Both the position numbers and the translations under genes were made by a program. DNA of 64,000 nt from Streptomyces cinnabarinus (GTDB lineage: Bacteria; Actinomycetota; Actinomycetes; Streptomycetales; Streptomycetaceae). The notes beneath the pieces were generated by a model, which was given only the letters and a program-made list of their open reading frames with translations, was not told the origin of the DNA and made no database searches. Location of the stretch: contig NZ_CP114413.1 in NCBI RefSeq assembly GCF_027270315.1, forward strand, positions 2,356,001 through 2,420,000. The letters are read 5' to 3'. Shown piece after piece: positions 23,820-32,261 of this stretch (positions within the stretch are counted from its first letter, which is position 1; each line of letters opens with the position of its first letter).

Positions 23820-25958
23820 ATGACGACGCTGGATGAACGTCACGGAGAAGGCGCACGCGACGGGGAAGAGCCCCGGGGCGAGGTGGCCCTCGGCCTGACG
23901 CAGACGTACGGCCCGGCCACCGTCCCGCTGGAACAGCCTCTTGCCGCCGTGCCGGCCAGGGCCGGGTCCAAGGCCGCGAATCTCGCCCGCGCGGCCGGGG
24001 CCGGGCTGCCGGTGCTCCCCGGCTTCGTGATCCCCTACAGAGCGGCCGGCGACCCGCATTCCCTGCGCCGGGCCTGGCAGGCGCTGTCCGACGGCGGCAG
24101 CCGTCCGCTGGTCGTGCGCTCCTCCTCGCCGCGGGAGGACACGGAGGAGTCCTCGCTCGCGGGCCAGTTCGCCTCGGTGCTCGATGTACGGGGCTGGCAG
24201 GGCTTCCGTACGGCCGTGCGGACTGTACTGGACTCGGCGCGCGGGCCGGACGGGTCGGTCGCGCCGATGGCGGTGCTGGTCCAGCCGATGCTCGCCGCCC
24301 GGGTCGGCGGGGTGATGTTCGGTGCCGATCCCGTCGAGGGACGGGCCGACCGGATGCTGGTCAGCGCGGTCCGCGGTGGGCCGGACAGCCTGGTCAGCGG
24401 TGCCCAGGCGGGCACCAACTACTGGCTCGGCGGACACGGGCGGGTGCTGCGCACCGAGCCCGCGGGGGCGGACGCGCTGCTCACCCGGGGCGAGCTGTTC
24501 CGGCTGGCCCGGCTCGCGCGGCGGGCCCGGCGGGTGTTCGGCGGGCCGCAGGACATCGAGTTCGGCTTCGACGCGGACGGCCGGCTGTGGCTCTTCCAGA
24601 GCCGCCCGATCACCGCGATGGCGGCACGGCCGGTCCGCCGGGCGCGGCTGCTGGGGCCCGGACCGGTCGCGGAGACGCTGCCGGACCAGCTCCAGCCGCT
24701 GGAGGAGGACCTGTGGCTGGCGCCGATGACCCGCGGTCTCGCCGCCGCGCTGGACATCGGCGGCACCGCGCCGCGCCGGCTGCTGCGGGCGGCGCCCGTG
24801 GTCACAGCCGTCGGCGGGCGCGCGGCCGGTGATCTGCAGCTGCTCGGCGCGGTGCGGCCGAGGCACCGGTGGCTGGCGCTGCTGAACCCGGCGCCGGGGG
24901 CGCGCCGGCTGGCGGCGGCCTGGCGGGTGGGCCGCCTCGGCGCCGCGCTGCCCGGACTGGCGACGGACCTGGTGGCGGACGTGGACCGGCGGCTGGCCGA
25001 GGTACCGGCACCGGCCGGCCTCTCCTCGGCCGCTCTCACCGACGAGCTGCGCTGGACCCGCCGTGTCCTGGTCTCGCTGCACGCCCAGGAGGCCCTCGCG
25101 GGCGCGCTCCTGCGCGAGTCCCCGGCGGGCCGCACGGCCGCGGGCACGGCCCTGGCCGCCCTCGCGGCGGCTCGCGCGCGCGGGGTGCCCGACGAGCGGA
25201 TCGTCGCCACGGACCCGGTGGTCCTGGCGCTGACGGCACCGAGCCTGCTGCACGACGTCCACCTGCCGACGGCGATCCCCGACCAGGACGACACGGGCAC
25301 GCGCCGCGGCTCCGGCTCCCACTCCGCCCCCACCCCCTCCCCCGCCCCGGACCGCCTCCCCACCCGGACCTCCCCCGCCGCCCTCCCGCCCAGAGAAGCC
25401 CTGCGTCTGCGTATCCGCTGGGTGCAGGAGCTTCAGATCCGCCTGGTGCGGGAGGTCGCGCGGCGGGCCGGTCAGGGCGCGGACCGGATCGGGCTGCTCC
25501 GCTGGCCGGAGCTGGTCGACGCGCTCCAGGGCGAAGGGCTCCCCGCCGATCTCGCCCGGCGCACACCGCCCCCCGCCACTCCCCCGCTCCCCGACGCCTT
25601 CCGGCTCGCGGAGGGCGGAGTCGTCGTCGCCGACCGGACCAGCGGCCGGGGCGACGGGCTGCGCGGGGTCTCCGGCGGGCGCGCGGTCGGCACGGCGTGG
25701 GACGGCAGCGCACCGCGGCCGCCGGACCCGGTGCTCGTCGTCCGCACCCTCGACCCCGCCCTCGCCCCGCTGCTGCCGGGACTGACCGGACTGGTCGCGC
25801 AGACCGGCAGCCCGCTGTCCCATCTGGCCGTACTGGCCAGGGAGTTCCGCCTCCCCGCGGTCGTCGGCGCCGCGGACGCGGTCCGCCGCTTCCCGGCCGG
25901 CGCCCGCCTCACCGTCGACGGAACGGCGGGTGACGTACGGCTGGGGGACGGGTCATGA
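23820..25958 (+). CDS. PEP/pyruvate-binding and PEP-utilizing phosphotransferase (PEP synthase / rifampin phosphotransferase-like)
   Basis: A 712-residue dikinase-type enzyme. The N-terminal ATP-grasp domain (about 35-270) has GSKAANLARA, VVRSSSPREDTEESSLAGQF and GVMFGADPVEG, and ends FGFDADGRLWLFQSRPIT. The C-terminal swivelling domain carries the phosphohistidine loop QTGSPLSHLAVLAREF. The middle 280 residues are divergent and include a Ser/Pro/Thr-rich insert (about 495-520). This split is shared by PEP synthase and rifampin phosphotransferase; the length and missing C-terminal PEP-binding barrel make the rifampin-type plan more likely. Start ATG has GGAGGG upstream. It overlaps the next gene by ATGA. 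Confidence 0.8.
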   Translation: MTTLDERHGEGARDGEEPRGEVALGLTQTYGPATVPLEQPLAAVPARAGSKAANLARAAGAGLPVLPGFVIPYRAAGDPHSLRRAWQALSDGGSRPLVVRSSSPREDTEESSLAGQFASVLDVRGWQGFRTAVRTVLDSARGPDGSVAPMAVLVQPMLAARVGGVMFGADPVEGRADRMLVSAVRGGPDSLVSGAQAGTNYWLGGHGRVLRTEPAGADALLTRGELFRLARLARRARRVFGGPQDIEFGFDADGRLWLFQSRPITAMAARPVRRARLLGPGPVAETLPDQLQPLEEDLWLAPMTRGLAAALDIGGTAPRRLLRAAPVVTAVGGRAAGDLQLLGAVRPRHRWLALLNPAPGARRLAAAWRVGRLGAALPGLATDLVADVDRRLAEVPAPAGLSSAALTDELRWTRRVLVSLHAQEALAGALLRESPAGRTAAGTALAALAAARARGVPDERIVATDPVVLALTAPSLLHDVHLPTAIPDQDDTGTRRGSGSHSAPTPSPAPDRLPTRTSPAALPPREALRLRIRWVQELQIRLVREVARRAGQGADRIGLLRWPELVDALQGEGLPADLARRTPPPATPPLPDAFRLAEGGVVVADRTSGRGDGLRGVSGGRAVGTAWDGSAPRPPDPVLVVRTLDPALAPLLPGLTGLVAQTGSPLSHLAVLAREFRLPAVVGAADAVRRFPAGARLTVDGTAGDVRLGDGS

Positions 25959-26884
25959 GGAGGATCGCGTACGTCTTCGGTGGGCTCGCCGCGGCCGGGG
26001 CGGGCACCTACCTCGTGATCTATCTGTACCGGTGGCAGTGGCAGCGGGCCATGATCTGCGGGGTGCTGCTGCTGGTGGTCGAGGTGATGCTGTTCGGCCT
26101 GGTGATTCTGGGACGCCTGGCGCGGATCGAGGAGCGGCAGCGCGACAGCGACCGACGGCAGCGCGAGCTGGCCGCGCGGCAGGACGACGTCCTCGCCCGG
26201 CTGCGCGCGGCTCCCGAGCCGGAACCCGGCGGAAACGGCAACGGCCGGTTCCGGTGGCTGGACGAGCCGGCCGAGCGAACGTACGTCTTCGTGCCGGTGC
26301 TCATGGTCGCCGGGGTCGCCCTGTCCGGGATCGCCTGGGTCGTCCAGCGGATCGCGAAGGCCACGGCGAGACCCGCCGAGCGCCGTCTCGCCGGTCGGCT
26401 GGCCGTGCTCACCGCGCCCGATCCGGCCGCCCCCGGCGATCTGGAGGACCTGCCACCGGTCGGCGCCCCGCCCTCCCGGGGCCGTACCGCACGGGTCGCC
26501 GCCGTCGGCGTCGTGGGCGCCGCGCTGCTGGCCGCGCTGATCGTGGGGCTCGCGAACCTCACCCAGACCCGGGACGAGCGGGCGGACGAGAGCGAGGCGA
26601 CCTCGGTGCTCGTCCAGGTCGATCTTCGTGACACGAGCATGACCGAGGCACGGAGGGCACTGGCCGCGAGGCAGATGTGGGAGCGCTGCCGGGACTCCAC
26701 GTCCGTGCCGCTGAACCACGCCTCCCTCGGCGATCTGGGGGACGGACTGTACGCCGGGGTGGTGCGGCCCGCCCTCACCGAGCACGACCGGATGCGGCTG
26801 CGCGGCTGCCTGGAGGACGCGACGCTGGAGCGCGTCCACCTCCGGGTGGTGGGCATCGGGGACGCGGAGGCGGACCGGCGATAG
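25955..26884 (+). CDS. Multi-pass membrane protein of unknown function
   Basis: A 309-residue protein. Two helices lie in the first 55 residues, followed by an Arg/Glu-rich coiled-coil-like stretch (RIEERQRDSDRRQRELAARQ), a third helix near residue 115 (VFVPVLMVAGVALSGIAWVV) and a fourth near 190 (VAAVGVVGAALLAALIVGLA). The C-terminal 100 residues are predicted outside or soluble and have two cysteines (WERCRDS and LRGCLED) that could pair. ATGA overlap with the preceding phosphotransferase gene means coupled translation and probably a shared job. I do not recognise the family. Confidence 0.75.
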   Translation: MRRIAYVFGGLAAAGAGTYLVIYLYRWQWQRAMICGVLLLVVEVMLFGLVILGRLARIEERQRDSDRRQRELAARQDDVLARLRAAPEPEPGGNGNGRFRWLDEPAERTYVFVPVLMVAGVALSGIAWVVQRIAKATARPAERRLAGRLAVLTAPDPAAPGDLEDLPPVGAPPSRGRTARVAAVGVVGAALLAALIVGLANLTQTRDERADESEATSVLVQVDLRDTSMTEARRALAARQMWERCRDSTSVPLNHASLGDLGDGLYAGVVRPALTEHDRMRLRGCLEDATLERVHLRVVGIGDAEADRR

Positions 26885-27008
26885 GCCCGGCACCTGCTGC
26901 GCATGACAAATGAGACCTAGACCACAAAACGGACATAAGGAATAGATGATCATCAATCCCGGGGTAGTCTGCTGAAGCGCCCACGTCCCCTAGCCCCCCG
27001 GGTCGCTC

Positions 27009-27713
27009 ATGGCTGTCCTCACTGCAACTCTGCCCCGCCCTGCCCTCCAGAAGCGTCCGCTGCCACAGCGCGCGATACGAGCCCTGACCGGCATCCTCAT
27101 CGGATACCTCGTCCTGTGGGCCATCGGCGCGGGAGGCATTCTCGGCCTCTCGTTCTGGGCCAAGGCAGAAACCCCGGCACCTGCCGGAACCCGCACCGTC
27201 CAGGGTGTGCACAACTTCCAGCCCGTCAGCTCCGACGGCAAGCTCTGGCGCGGTGCCGCCCCCTCGCCCGCCGGTTACCGCGCGCTGGCGAGCATGGGCA
27301 TCACCACCGTGGTCGACCTGCGGGCCGAGGACCTGAGCGCCAACCAGCTCGCCGGACCCGGCAAGGCCGGACTCGACGTCGTCCGGCTGCCCATCAGGGA
27401 CGGCCAGACGCCGACGTCGCAGCAGGTCCAGAAGCTGCTGGACACGGTCAAGAACGCCTCCGGCCCGGTGTTCGTGCACTGCGGCGCGGGAGTCGGCCGT
27501 ACCGGCGCGATGGCCGCGGCCTATCTGGTGCAGACCGGTGAGGAGTCGTCCGCCCAGGCGGTCCGGCGCAACCTCGCGGTCGGACCGCCCTCGATCGAGC
27601 AGATCTACTACGGGCTGAACCTCAGCCCCAGCGAGGTCGAGCAGCCGCCGCTGCCGGTCGTGGTGGTCAGCCGGCTGGTGGACGCCCCGCGGCGGATCGC
27701 CTCCTGGTTCTGA
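27009..27713 (+). CDS. Membrane-anchored protein tyrosine / dual-specificity phosphatase
   Basis: A 234-residue protein with one N-terminal membrane helix (about 27-50), then a cysteine phosphatase domain. The active-site loop is VHCGAGVGRTGAM, matching HCxxGxxRTG, with a candidate general acid in the preceding DLRAEDLS or RDGQTP loop. The region before it (GKLWRGAAPSPAGYRALASM) is typical of DSP/Siw14-like phosphatases. Substrates may be phosphotyrosine proteins, inositol phosphates or lipids. No good ribosome site precedes the ATG. Confidence 0.88.
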   Translation: MAVLTATLPRPALQKRPLPQRAIRALTGILIGYLVLWAIGAGGILGLSFWAKAETPAPAGTRTVQGVHNFQPVSSDGKLWRGAAPSPAGYRALASMGITTVVDLRAEDLSANQLAGPGKAGLDVVRLPIRDGQTPTSQQVQKLLDTVKNASGPVFVHCGAGVGRTGAMAAAYLVQTGEESSAQAVRRNLAVGPPSIEQIYYGLNLSPSEVEQPPLPVVVVSRLVDAPRRIASWF

Positions 27714-27770
27714 GACACACGATTGCGAGGCCCCGTCATATCGGCCTCCATCAGCGGTGGTTCATCAACT

Positions 27771-27814
27771 CAAGGTCGTAGCAAGGTCGCGGCAAGGTCA
27801 AAGCAAGATCAGCG
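27771..27814. repeat. Four tandem 11-bp repeats, consensus CAAGGTCNNNG
   Basis: CAAGGTCGTAG, CAAGGTCGCGG, CAAGGTCAAAG and CAAGATCAGCG follow each other without gaps. The CAAGGTC heptamer is exactly conserved in three copies, with one change in the fourth. The array lies between the convergent ends of the phosphatase and DUF397 genes. The one-turn helical phase is that of cooperative protein-binding sites, but the convergent location is odd for a promoter. Confidence 0.85.
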
Positions 27815-27830
27815 TAAAAGGGCACAGGCC

Positions 27831-28085
27831 TCAGGAGAGCAGGAAGTCGGCCACCCCCGCCTTGGCGCCTTCGATGAAGGCCGTCATCTCGTCGGTGGTG
27901 TAGATCAGCGCCGGCCCGTCCGGGTCGGTCGACTGACGGACGGCGATCCGGCCGTCGGCCAGCTTCATCGCCTCCAGGCAGTTCCCGCCGTTGCCGCCGC
28001 TCCACGGCTTGTGCCAGCCCTCGCTGCCCAACTCCCGCGCGGGCATGCCGTTGTAGACGGGTATGCGTGGCTTGATGCGATCCAT
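27831..28085 (-). CDS. DUF397 domain-containing small protein
   Basis: An 84-residue protein of the DUF397 family: GWHKPWSGGNGGNCLEAMKL followed by IAVRQSTDPDGPALIYTTDEMTAF. DUF397 proteins occur beside XRE regulators with DUF5753 (the WhiJ/Scr1 and abaA-like clusters of Streptomyces) and are thought to act as their small partners or antagonists. The ATG directly abuts the stop of the upstream XRE gene (TGAATG), so the two are translationally coupled. Confidence 0.93.
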   Translation of the reverse strand: MDRIKPRIPVYNGMPARELGSEGWHKPWSGGNGGNCLEAMKLADGRIAVRQSTDPDGPALIYTTDEMTAFIEGAKAGVADFLLS

Positions 28086-28946
28086 TCACAGCTCCTTGCG
28101 GAGATCCCGGAGGATCTCCTTCGTGCGATGTGCCGTAGCGGCCTGCGCCGCCATGCGGTCCATGACCTCCAGGTGGGTCGCCACCTCGGGGCGCGCGTCG
28201 AGGTAGACGGCACCGGTCAGGTACTCGCTGTAGACCATGTCCGGCAGTTCTGACATGGCGAATCGGAACAGCACGAAGGGCCCGTACGTGCCGGGGTGCG
28301 GTCCGCTCTCGAAGGCGGCGACCTGCAACGTCACATTGGGCAGCTTCGTCACTTCGAGCAGCCGGTCGATCTGGGCTCGCATCACCTCCGGGCCGCCGAC
28401 CTGGCGGCGCAGCACGGTCTCGTCCATGACGAACCACAGCCGGGGCGCGTCGGGACGGGTGAGCAGTTCCTGGCGGTTCATGCGCAGCGCGACATGGCGC
28501 TCGATGTCGTCGGGCTTGGTCTGGCCGATAGCGCCCGAGCGCAGCACCCCGCGCGCGTAGTCCTCGGTCTGGAGCAGTCCGGGCACGAAGTGGGGCTCGT
28601 AGGACCGGATGAGGCTGGCGGCCCCCTCCAGGCTGACGTACATCGAGAACCAGCCCGGCAGGATGTCGTGGAACCGCTGCCACCAGCCCGGCTGATTGGC
28701 CTCCTCGGCCAGCCGCACAAAGGCGTCGGCCTCCTCGTCACCGACCCCGTAGGCCTTCAGCAGCAGCTGGAGGTACGGGATCTTGAGGGCGACCTCGGCC
28801 ATCTCCATACGGCGGATGGTGGCGGGGGCGACACGCAGGACGCGGGCGGCCTCCTCACGCTTGAGCCCGGCGCGTTCCCGCAGGTCCAGCAGGCGCCGGC
28901 CGAGGACGACCTGGCCGACCGTCGGCGCGGACCGCGGCTCGCTCAC
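28086..28946 (-). CDS. XRE-family regulator with Scr1/DUF5753 domain (WhiJ-like)
   Basis: A 286-residue regulator. The N-terminal helix-turn-helix (about 15-70) reads LDLRERAGLKREEAARVLRV then APATIRRMEM. The rest is DUF5753, starting at WWQRFHDILPGWFSMYVSLE and SYEPHFVPGLLQTEDYAR. In the WhiJ family these proteins bind the promoters of their own clusters and affect development and antibiotic production. I chose GTG 28946 with GGAGG/GGGAG upstream; the frame to 29036 lacks a start signal. A divergent ATPase gene lies about 200 bases away beyond two palindromes. Confidence 0.92.
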   Translation of the reverse strand: MSEPRSAPTVGQVVLGRRLLDLRERAGLKREEAARVLRVAPATIRRMEMAEVALKIPYLQLLLKAYGVGDEEADAFVRLAEEANQPGWWQRFHDILPGWFSMYVSLEGAASLIRSYEPHFVPGLLQTEDYARGVLRSGAIGQTKPDDIERHVALRMNRQELLTRPDAPRLWFVMDETVLRRQVGGPEVMRAQIDRLLEVTKLPNVTLQVAAFESGPHPGTYGPFVLFRFAMSELPDMVYSEYLTGAVYLDARPEVATHLEVMDRMAAQAATAHRTKEILRDLRKEL

Positions 28947-29098
28947 GCTCCCACCTCCACCAATGAATTGCTGACAGCCCTGCGGCGCCATTCGAAGACC
29001 TATTCGAAGACCTGGGCGGGTCTCCGTCGATCTCAATTGGCGCCGCTCGACATGCTGTTGCGAAGCAGTGTGCCACGGCCTTCCACACCGTCACACAG

Positions 29099-29119
29099 CA
29101 CTCTGCAATTTTCAGAGTG
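29099..29119. promoter_or_regulatory. Inverted repeat CACTCTG-N7-CAGAGTG in the divergent regulatory region
   Basis: Seven-base perfect arms around a 7-base AT-rich centre, in the 204-base gap between the XRE regulator and the ATPase gene. It immediately adjoins a second palindrome. The location suggests an operator for the XRE regulator; this is inference. Confidence 0.5.
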
Positions 29120-29134
29120 ACACTTGCCAAGTGT
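29120..29134. promoter_or_regulatory. 15-bp perfect palindrome ACACTTGCCAAGTGT, candidate WhiJ-like operator
   Basis: ACACTTG-C-CAAGTGT is an exact palindrome centred about 24 bases before the ATPase start codon, directly after a second inverted repeat. Its size and position fit a dimeric helix-turn-helix operator. Whether it recurs at paralogous clusters would test this. Confidence 0.55.
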
Positions 29135-29150
29135 TCACGGCGGGGCGATA

Positions 29151-29750
29151 GTGGCAAGCGTGATTCCGTCCGCGCCCTTAGGAACAGACGCCGCCGCAGG
29201 CCCGCTCGGCCTCGGCGCCGCCACGGTCGTAGGCCCCCAGCGGGGCCCTGTCGAGCGCCGGTTCCGTTTCGAGCTGGCCGCACATCCGGGTTCCCCCGCG
29301 CAGGCCAGACGCCTGACGAGAGCCCGGCTGACCGGCTGGTCGGTCTGCGAGGACACGTGCGACACGGCGGCCCTGGTCGTCTCCGAACTGGTCACCAACG
29401 CCATCGTGCACACCGCGAGCAGGCATATCGTCTGCGAGCTGCACGACGGCGACGACCTGGTGCGCATAGCCGTGCGCGATCAGGGCTGCGCACCGGGTGA
29501 GCCCCATCCCGCGGCCCAGCGCGGCGACGAGGAGCACGGGAGGGGATTGCTCCTGGTCGATGCCGTCTGCCATGCGTGGGGTGCCCATGAGCACGGGCCC
29601 GGACTGCTCGTCTGGGCGGAACTGCCGCGCAAGGCGGACACGCCTCGCGAGGACACGGGACCGCGCAATGACCTGGGCTGGGGGGCCCGGCCGAAGCCAG
29701 GTCCCGCCGGGGGTTCCGACGGTGACGACGAGGACGGGGGTCCGGCGTGA
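29151..29750 (+). CDS. ATP-binding anti-sigma-factor-like protein (HATPase_c, RsbW type)
   Basis: A 199-residue protein with the GHKL ATPase fold: N box SELVTNAIVHT, then VRIAVRDQGC (G1) and HGRGLLLVDAV (G2). It is similar to RsbW/SpoIIAB kinases, which hold sigma factors, but no sigma or anti-sigma-antagonist gene is nearby. The last 45 residues are acidic, Gly/Pro-rich and probably disordered. GTG 29151 is my choice of start; GTG 29160 is also possible. It is part of the WhiJ-like cluster and overlaps the next gene by four bases. Confidence 0.88.
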   Translation: MASVIPSAPLGTDAAAGPLGLGAATVVGPQRGPVERRFRFELAAHPGSPAQARRLTRARLTGWSVCEDTCDTAALVVSELVTNAIVHTASRHIVCELHDGDDLVRIAVRDQGCAPGEPHPAAQRGDEEHGRGLLLVDAVCHAWGAHEHGPGLLVWAELPRKADTPREDTGPRNDLGWGARPKPGPAGGSDGDDEDGGPA

Positions 29751-30172
29751 GCGTCATGTCCGGCGGGCAGGTGCTGAGTCTGGACACGCTGGTCAGGCTG
29801 CATCGGGGGTTCGCTACGCGGGTTGAGCCCGCGAAGTTGGCAGTGCCCGACGGGATGACCGCGCCGCTGGGATTCGACGCGGTGGCCGTGCCCGCTCGTC
29901 TCGGGCCGTTGATTCTGCCTCGGCTGCCTCAGGTGGGGTGCGTCTACGCCGATGACGCGTACTGGTGGTGGATCGTTCCGGCTGACTCCGATTACGCGCT
30001 GGAGTGGCCCTCACCGACTCGGTATGTGACGGGGGCTGTGGTTCCGGATGCGGTGCGGTTGATTCATCGGCCGGACGGGACGGTGCCGTATACGCCGCCG
30101 ATTCCCTTTTACTTGGCTCTCTGTCGGCTTACGGGTACGACGCCTTCCTGGACTCGGCAAGTCAGCGCATAG
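29747..30172 (+). CDS. Hypothetical protein coupled to the anti-sigma-like ATPase
   Basis: A 141-residue protein starting at GTG inside the ATPase stop (GTGA). It has no recognised domain. Noticeable are PILPRLPQVGCVYADDAYWW, rich in aromatics, and a Pro-rich C-terminus (PYTPPIPFYLALCRLTGTTP). The codon use is less GC-biased than its neighbours (many T-ending and TTG/TTT codons), which may indicate recent arrival or low expression. I have the impression that such proteins accompany ATP-binding regulators in Streptomyces, so it may be the ATPase's partner. Confidence 0.7.
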   Translation: MSVMSGGQVLSLDTLVRLHRGFATRVEPAKLAVPDGMTAPLGFDAVAVPARLGPLILPRLPQVGCVYADDAYWWWIVPADSDYALEWPSPTRYVTGAVVPDAVRLIHRPDGTVPYTPPIPFYLALCRLTGTTPSWTRQVSA

Positions 30173-30177
30173 TTCGT

Positions 30178-30220
30178 CTGCGGCGCGGTGGGGGCTGGTC
30201 GCGCAGTTCCCCGCGCCCCT
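30178..30220 (+). repeat. Streptomyces dispersed GC-rich hairpin element
   Basis: The stretch CGGTGGGGGCTGGTCGCGCA followed by GTTCCCCGCGCCCCT is a sequence I recognise as recurring in intergenic regions of many Streptomyces genomes, in either orientation. It lies after the stop of the hypothetical gene and may act as a terminator. A related copy in the opposite orientation is at 45598-45660. Confidence 0.6.
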
Positions 30221-30309
30221 GCAGGTTCGCTTCGCTTCCCCCTGTTTGCGCCCTGGTCCCCAGCCCTCTCGACCGCGATAGTGGCCCTCCGGCTATCGGG
30301 GGAGGCCAT

Positions 30310-32259
30310 GTGGCCGAGGTATCCGAGTCCGAACAGCTGCTCTTCGGGGGGCCGCTGCGGTACGACACCGGGTGGAATCAGCACCGTGACGCGTTTCTGG
30401 AGTTGAACTTCCGGTCCATGGTCCGGCGGTTGCCCGGGCTGCTGACCTCCAGTTTTCGGCTCGCCTGGCAGGCCGATCGGAATGCCGCGCGGACCGTGCT
30501 GGCGGCCGAGGTCGGGCGGGGGCTCGCCCAGGCCGTGGGACTGCTCGCCGTGAACAGTGTGCTGGGGCGGCTGATCGGCGCCGGGGAGATCGAGGACCGG
30601 CTGCGGGAGGCCGCACCGGCGCTGATCGTCATGGCCGCCGTCATGCTGGTCGGAGCGCTGCTGGGGGCGGCTTCGACCTACGCCACCGGGCGGCTCGAAC
30701 CGAAGGTGGAGCGGGTGGCCACCGAGCTGTATCTGGAGCGGGCGGCGGCCGTGGAGCTGGCCGCGATCGAGGACCACGCCTTCCACAAGCTGCTGGACAC
30801 CGCGCAGTACGGCGCCTCCTCGGCCCGGCGCATGATCGCCTACAGCGCCCGCGTGGTGAACGCGATGATCTCGCTGATCGCGGCGGCCGGCGTGCTGACC
30901 GTGCTGCATCCGGCGCTGCTCCCGCTGCTCGCCACGATGACGCTGCCCAGCGCCTGGAGCGCCCTGACGAACGCCCGGCGCCGCTACGAGTCCTTCCACA
31001 CCTGGGTGCAGCACGCCCGCGCCGGCCATCTGATCAGCGGACTGCTCACCGAACCGGCCGCCGCCCCGGAGATCCGGGTGCACGGCGTCGGCCCGTTCCT
31101 GCTCCGGCACTACCGGGCCATGTCGGAGACGGCCGAGGCGGAACAGGCGCGCCTGGCCCGGCTCGCGGCCCGCACCGGCCTGATCGCGGCCGCCTGGACC
31201 GGCCTCGCCACGGTGGCGACGTACGCGACGCTCGGCGGGCTGCTGCTGGCCGGGGCGATGGCGCTGGCCGTGGCCGGAACCGCGGTGATCGCCATCCGGA
31301 CCGGCTCGGCGAGCCTGGACAGCCTGGTGCTGGAGATCAACCAGTTGCACGAGGAGGCCCTGTTCGTGGGCGATCTGCAACGGCTGTACGTCGAGGCGGC
31401 CGAACGGGCGATCCCGGTCGGCGGTGAGCCGCTGCCCGAGGAGCCGCGGGAGATCCGCTTCGAGAACGTCAGCTTCAGCTATCCGGGTGAGGCCACCCGG
31501 CCCGCCCTGGACGAGGTCACGCTCAGCCTGCCGCTGGGCCGGATCGTGGCGCTGGTCGGGGAGAACGGCTCCGGCAAGACCACCCTGGTCAAACTGCTCG
31601 CGGGCCTGTACCTCCCGGACCGGGGCCGGATCCTGTGGGACGAGGTCGACGCGGCCTCGGCCGACCGGCACCAGCTCGCCGAGCGCATCGCGATGGTGGC
31701 CCAGGACTTCAAGCGGTGGCCGTTCACCGCGCGGGTCAATGTCGCCGTGGGACGGTCCGCGGCGCCGCTGACCGAGGAGCGGCTCGCCGAGGCGGTCGCC
31801 GCGGCCGGGGCCGAGGAGGTGGTGGCCGATCTGCCGCGCGGCCTGGACACCCTGCTGGCCCGGGAGTTCAACGGCGGACACGAGCTGTCCGGCGGGCAGT
31901 GGCAGCGGCTGGGGATCGCGCGGGCCGCCTACCGGCGGGGCCGGATCCTGATCGTGGACGAGCCGACGGCCGCCCTGGACGCGCGGGCCGAGCTGGAGGT
32001 CTTCGACAAGATCCGCGCCCTCGCCTCGGCCGGGCAGACGGTCGTCCTGATCACCCACCGGCTGGCGTCCGTGCGCCACGCCGATCTGGTGCATGTGCTC
32101 GACCAGGGCCGTCTGGTGGAGTCCGGCAGCCCCGACGAACTGCTGGCCGGTGGCGGTCTCTACGCGGAGCTGTACGCGCTCCAGGCGGAACAGTTCACCA
32201 CCCGGCTGCCCACCCAAAAGTCGGGCCGGTCACCTGCCGCCGCCCCGAAGGCGGGCTGA
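30310..32259 (+). CDS. ABC transporter, fused permease-ATPase half transporter
   Basis: A 649-residue type IV exporter subunit: membrane domain with about six helices (residues 60-400), then an ATPase domain with Walker A GENGSGKT, signature LSGGQWQRLG, Walker B ILIVDEPTAALDA and H-loop ITHRL. It is of the family that exports lipids, peptides or drugs and acts as a homodimer or with a partner. No partner half-transporter is adjacent. Start is GTG 30310 with GGGGGAGG upstream; in-frame sequence further upstream belongs to the preceding repeat. The cargo is unknown. Confidence 0.9.
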   Translation: MAEVSESEQLLFGGPLRYDTGWNQHRDAFLELNFRSMVRRLPGLLTSSFRLAWQADRNAARTVLAAEVGRGLAQAVGLLAVNSVLGRLIGAGEIEDRLREAAPALIVMAAVMLVGALLGAASTYATGRLEPKVERVATELYLERAAAVELAAIEDHAFHKLLDTAQYGASSARRMIAYSARVVNAMISLIAAAGVLTVLHPALLPLLATMTLPSAWSALTNARRRYESFHTWVQHARAGHLISGLLTEPAAAPEIRVHGVGPFLLRHYRAMSETAEAEQARLARLAARTGLIAAAWTGLATVATYATLGGLLLAGAMALAVAGTAVIAIRTGSASLDSLVLEINQLHEEALFVGDLQRLYVEAAERAIPVGGEPLPEEPREIRFENVSFSYPGEATRPALDEVTLSLPLGRIVALVGENGSGKTTLVKLLAGLYLPDRGRILWDEVDAASADRHQLAERIAMVAQDFKRWPFTARVNVAVGRSAAPLTEERLAEAVAAAGAEEVVADLPRGLDTLLAREFNGGHELSGGQWQRLGIARAAYRRGRILIVDEPTAALDARAELEVFDKIRALASAGQTVVLITHRLASVRHADLVHVLDQGRLVESGSPDELLAGGGLYAELYALQAEQFTTRLPTQKSGRSPAAAPKAG

Positions 32260-32261
32260 AC

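Noticed and set aside
22209..25823. A 1204-codon open frame on the minus strand
   Set aside because: It lies antisense to the MocR regulator and the PEP-utilizing gene. It encodes Arg/Gly/Gln-rich low-complexity sequence with no domain, as expected for shadow frames in DNA of high third-base GC.
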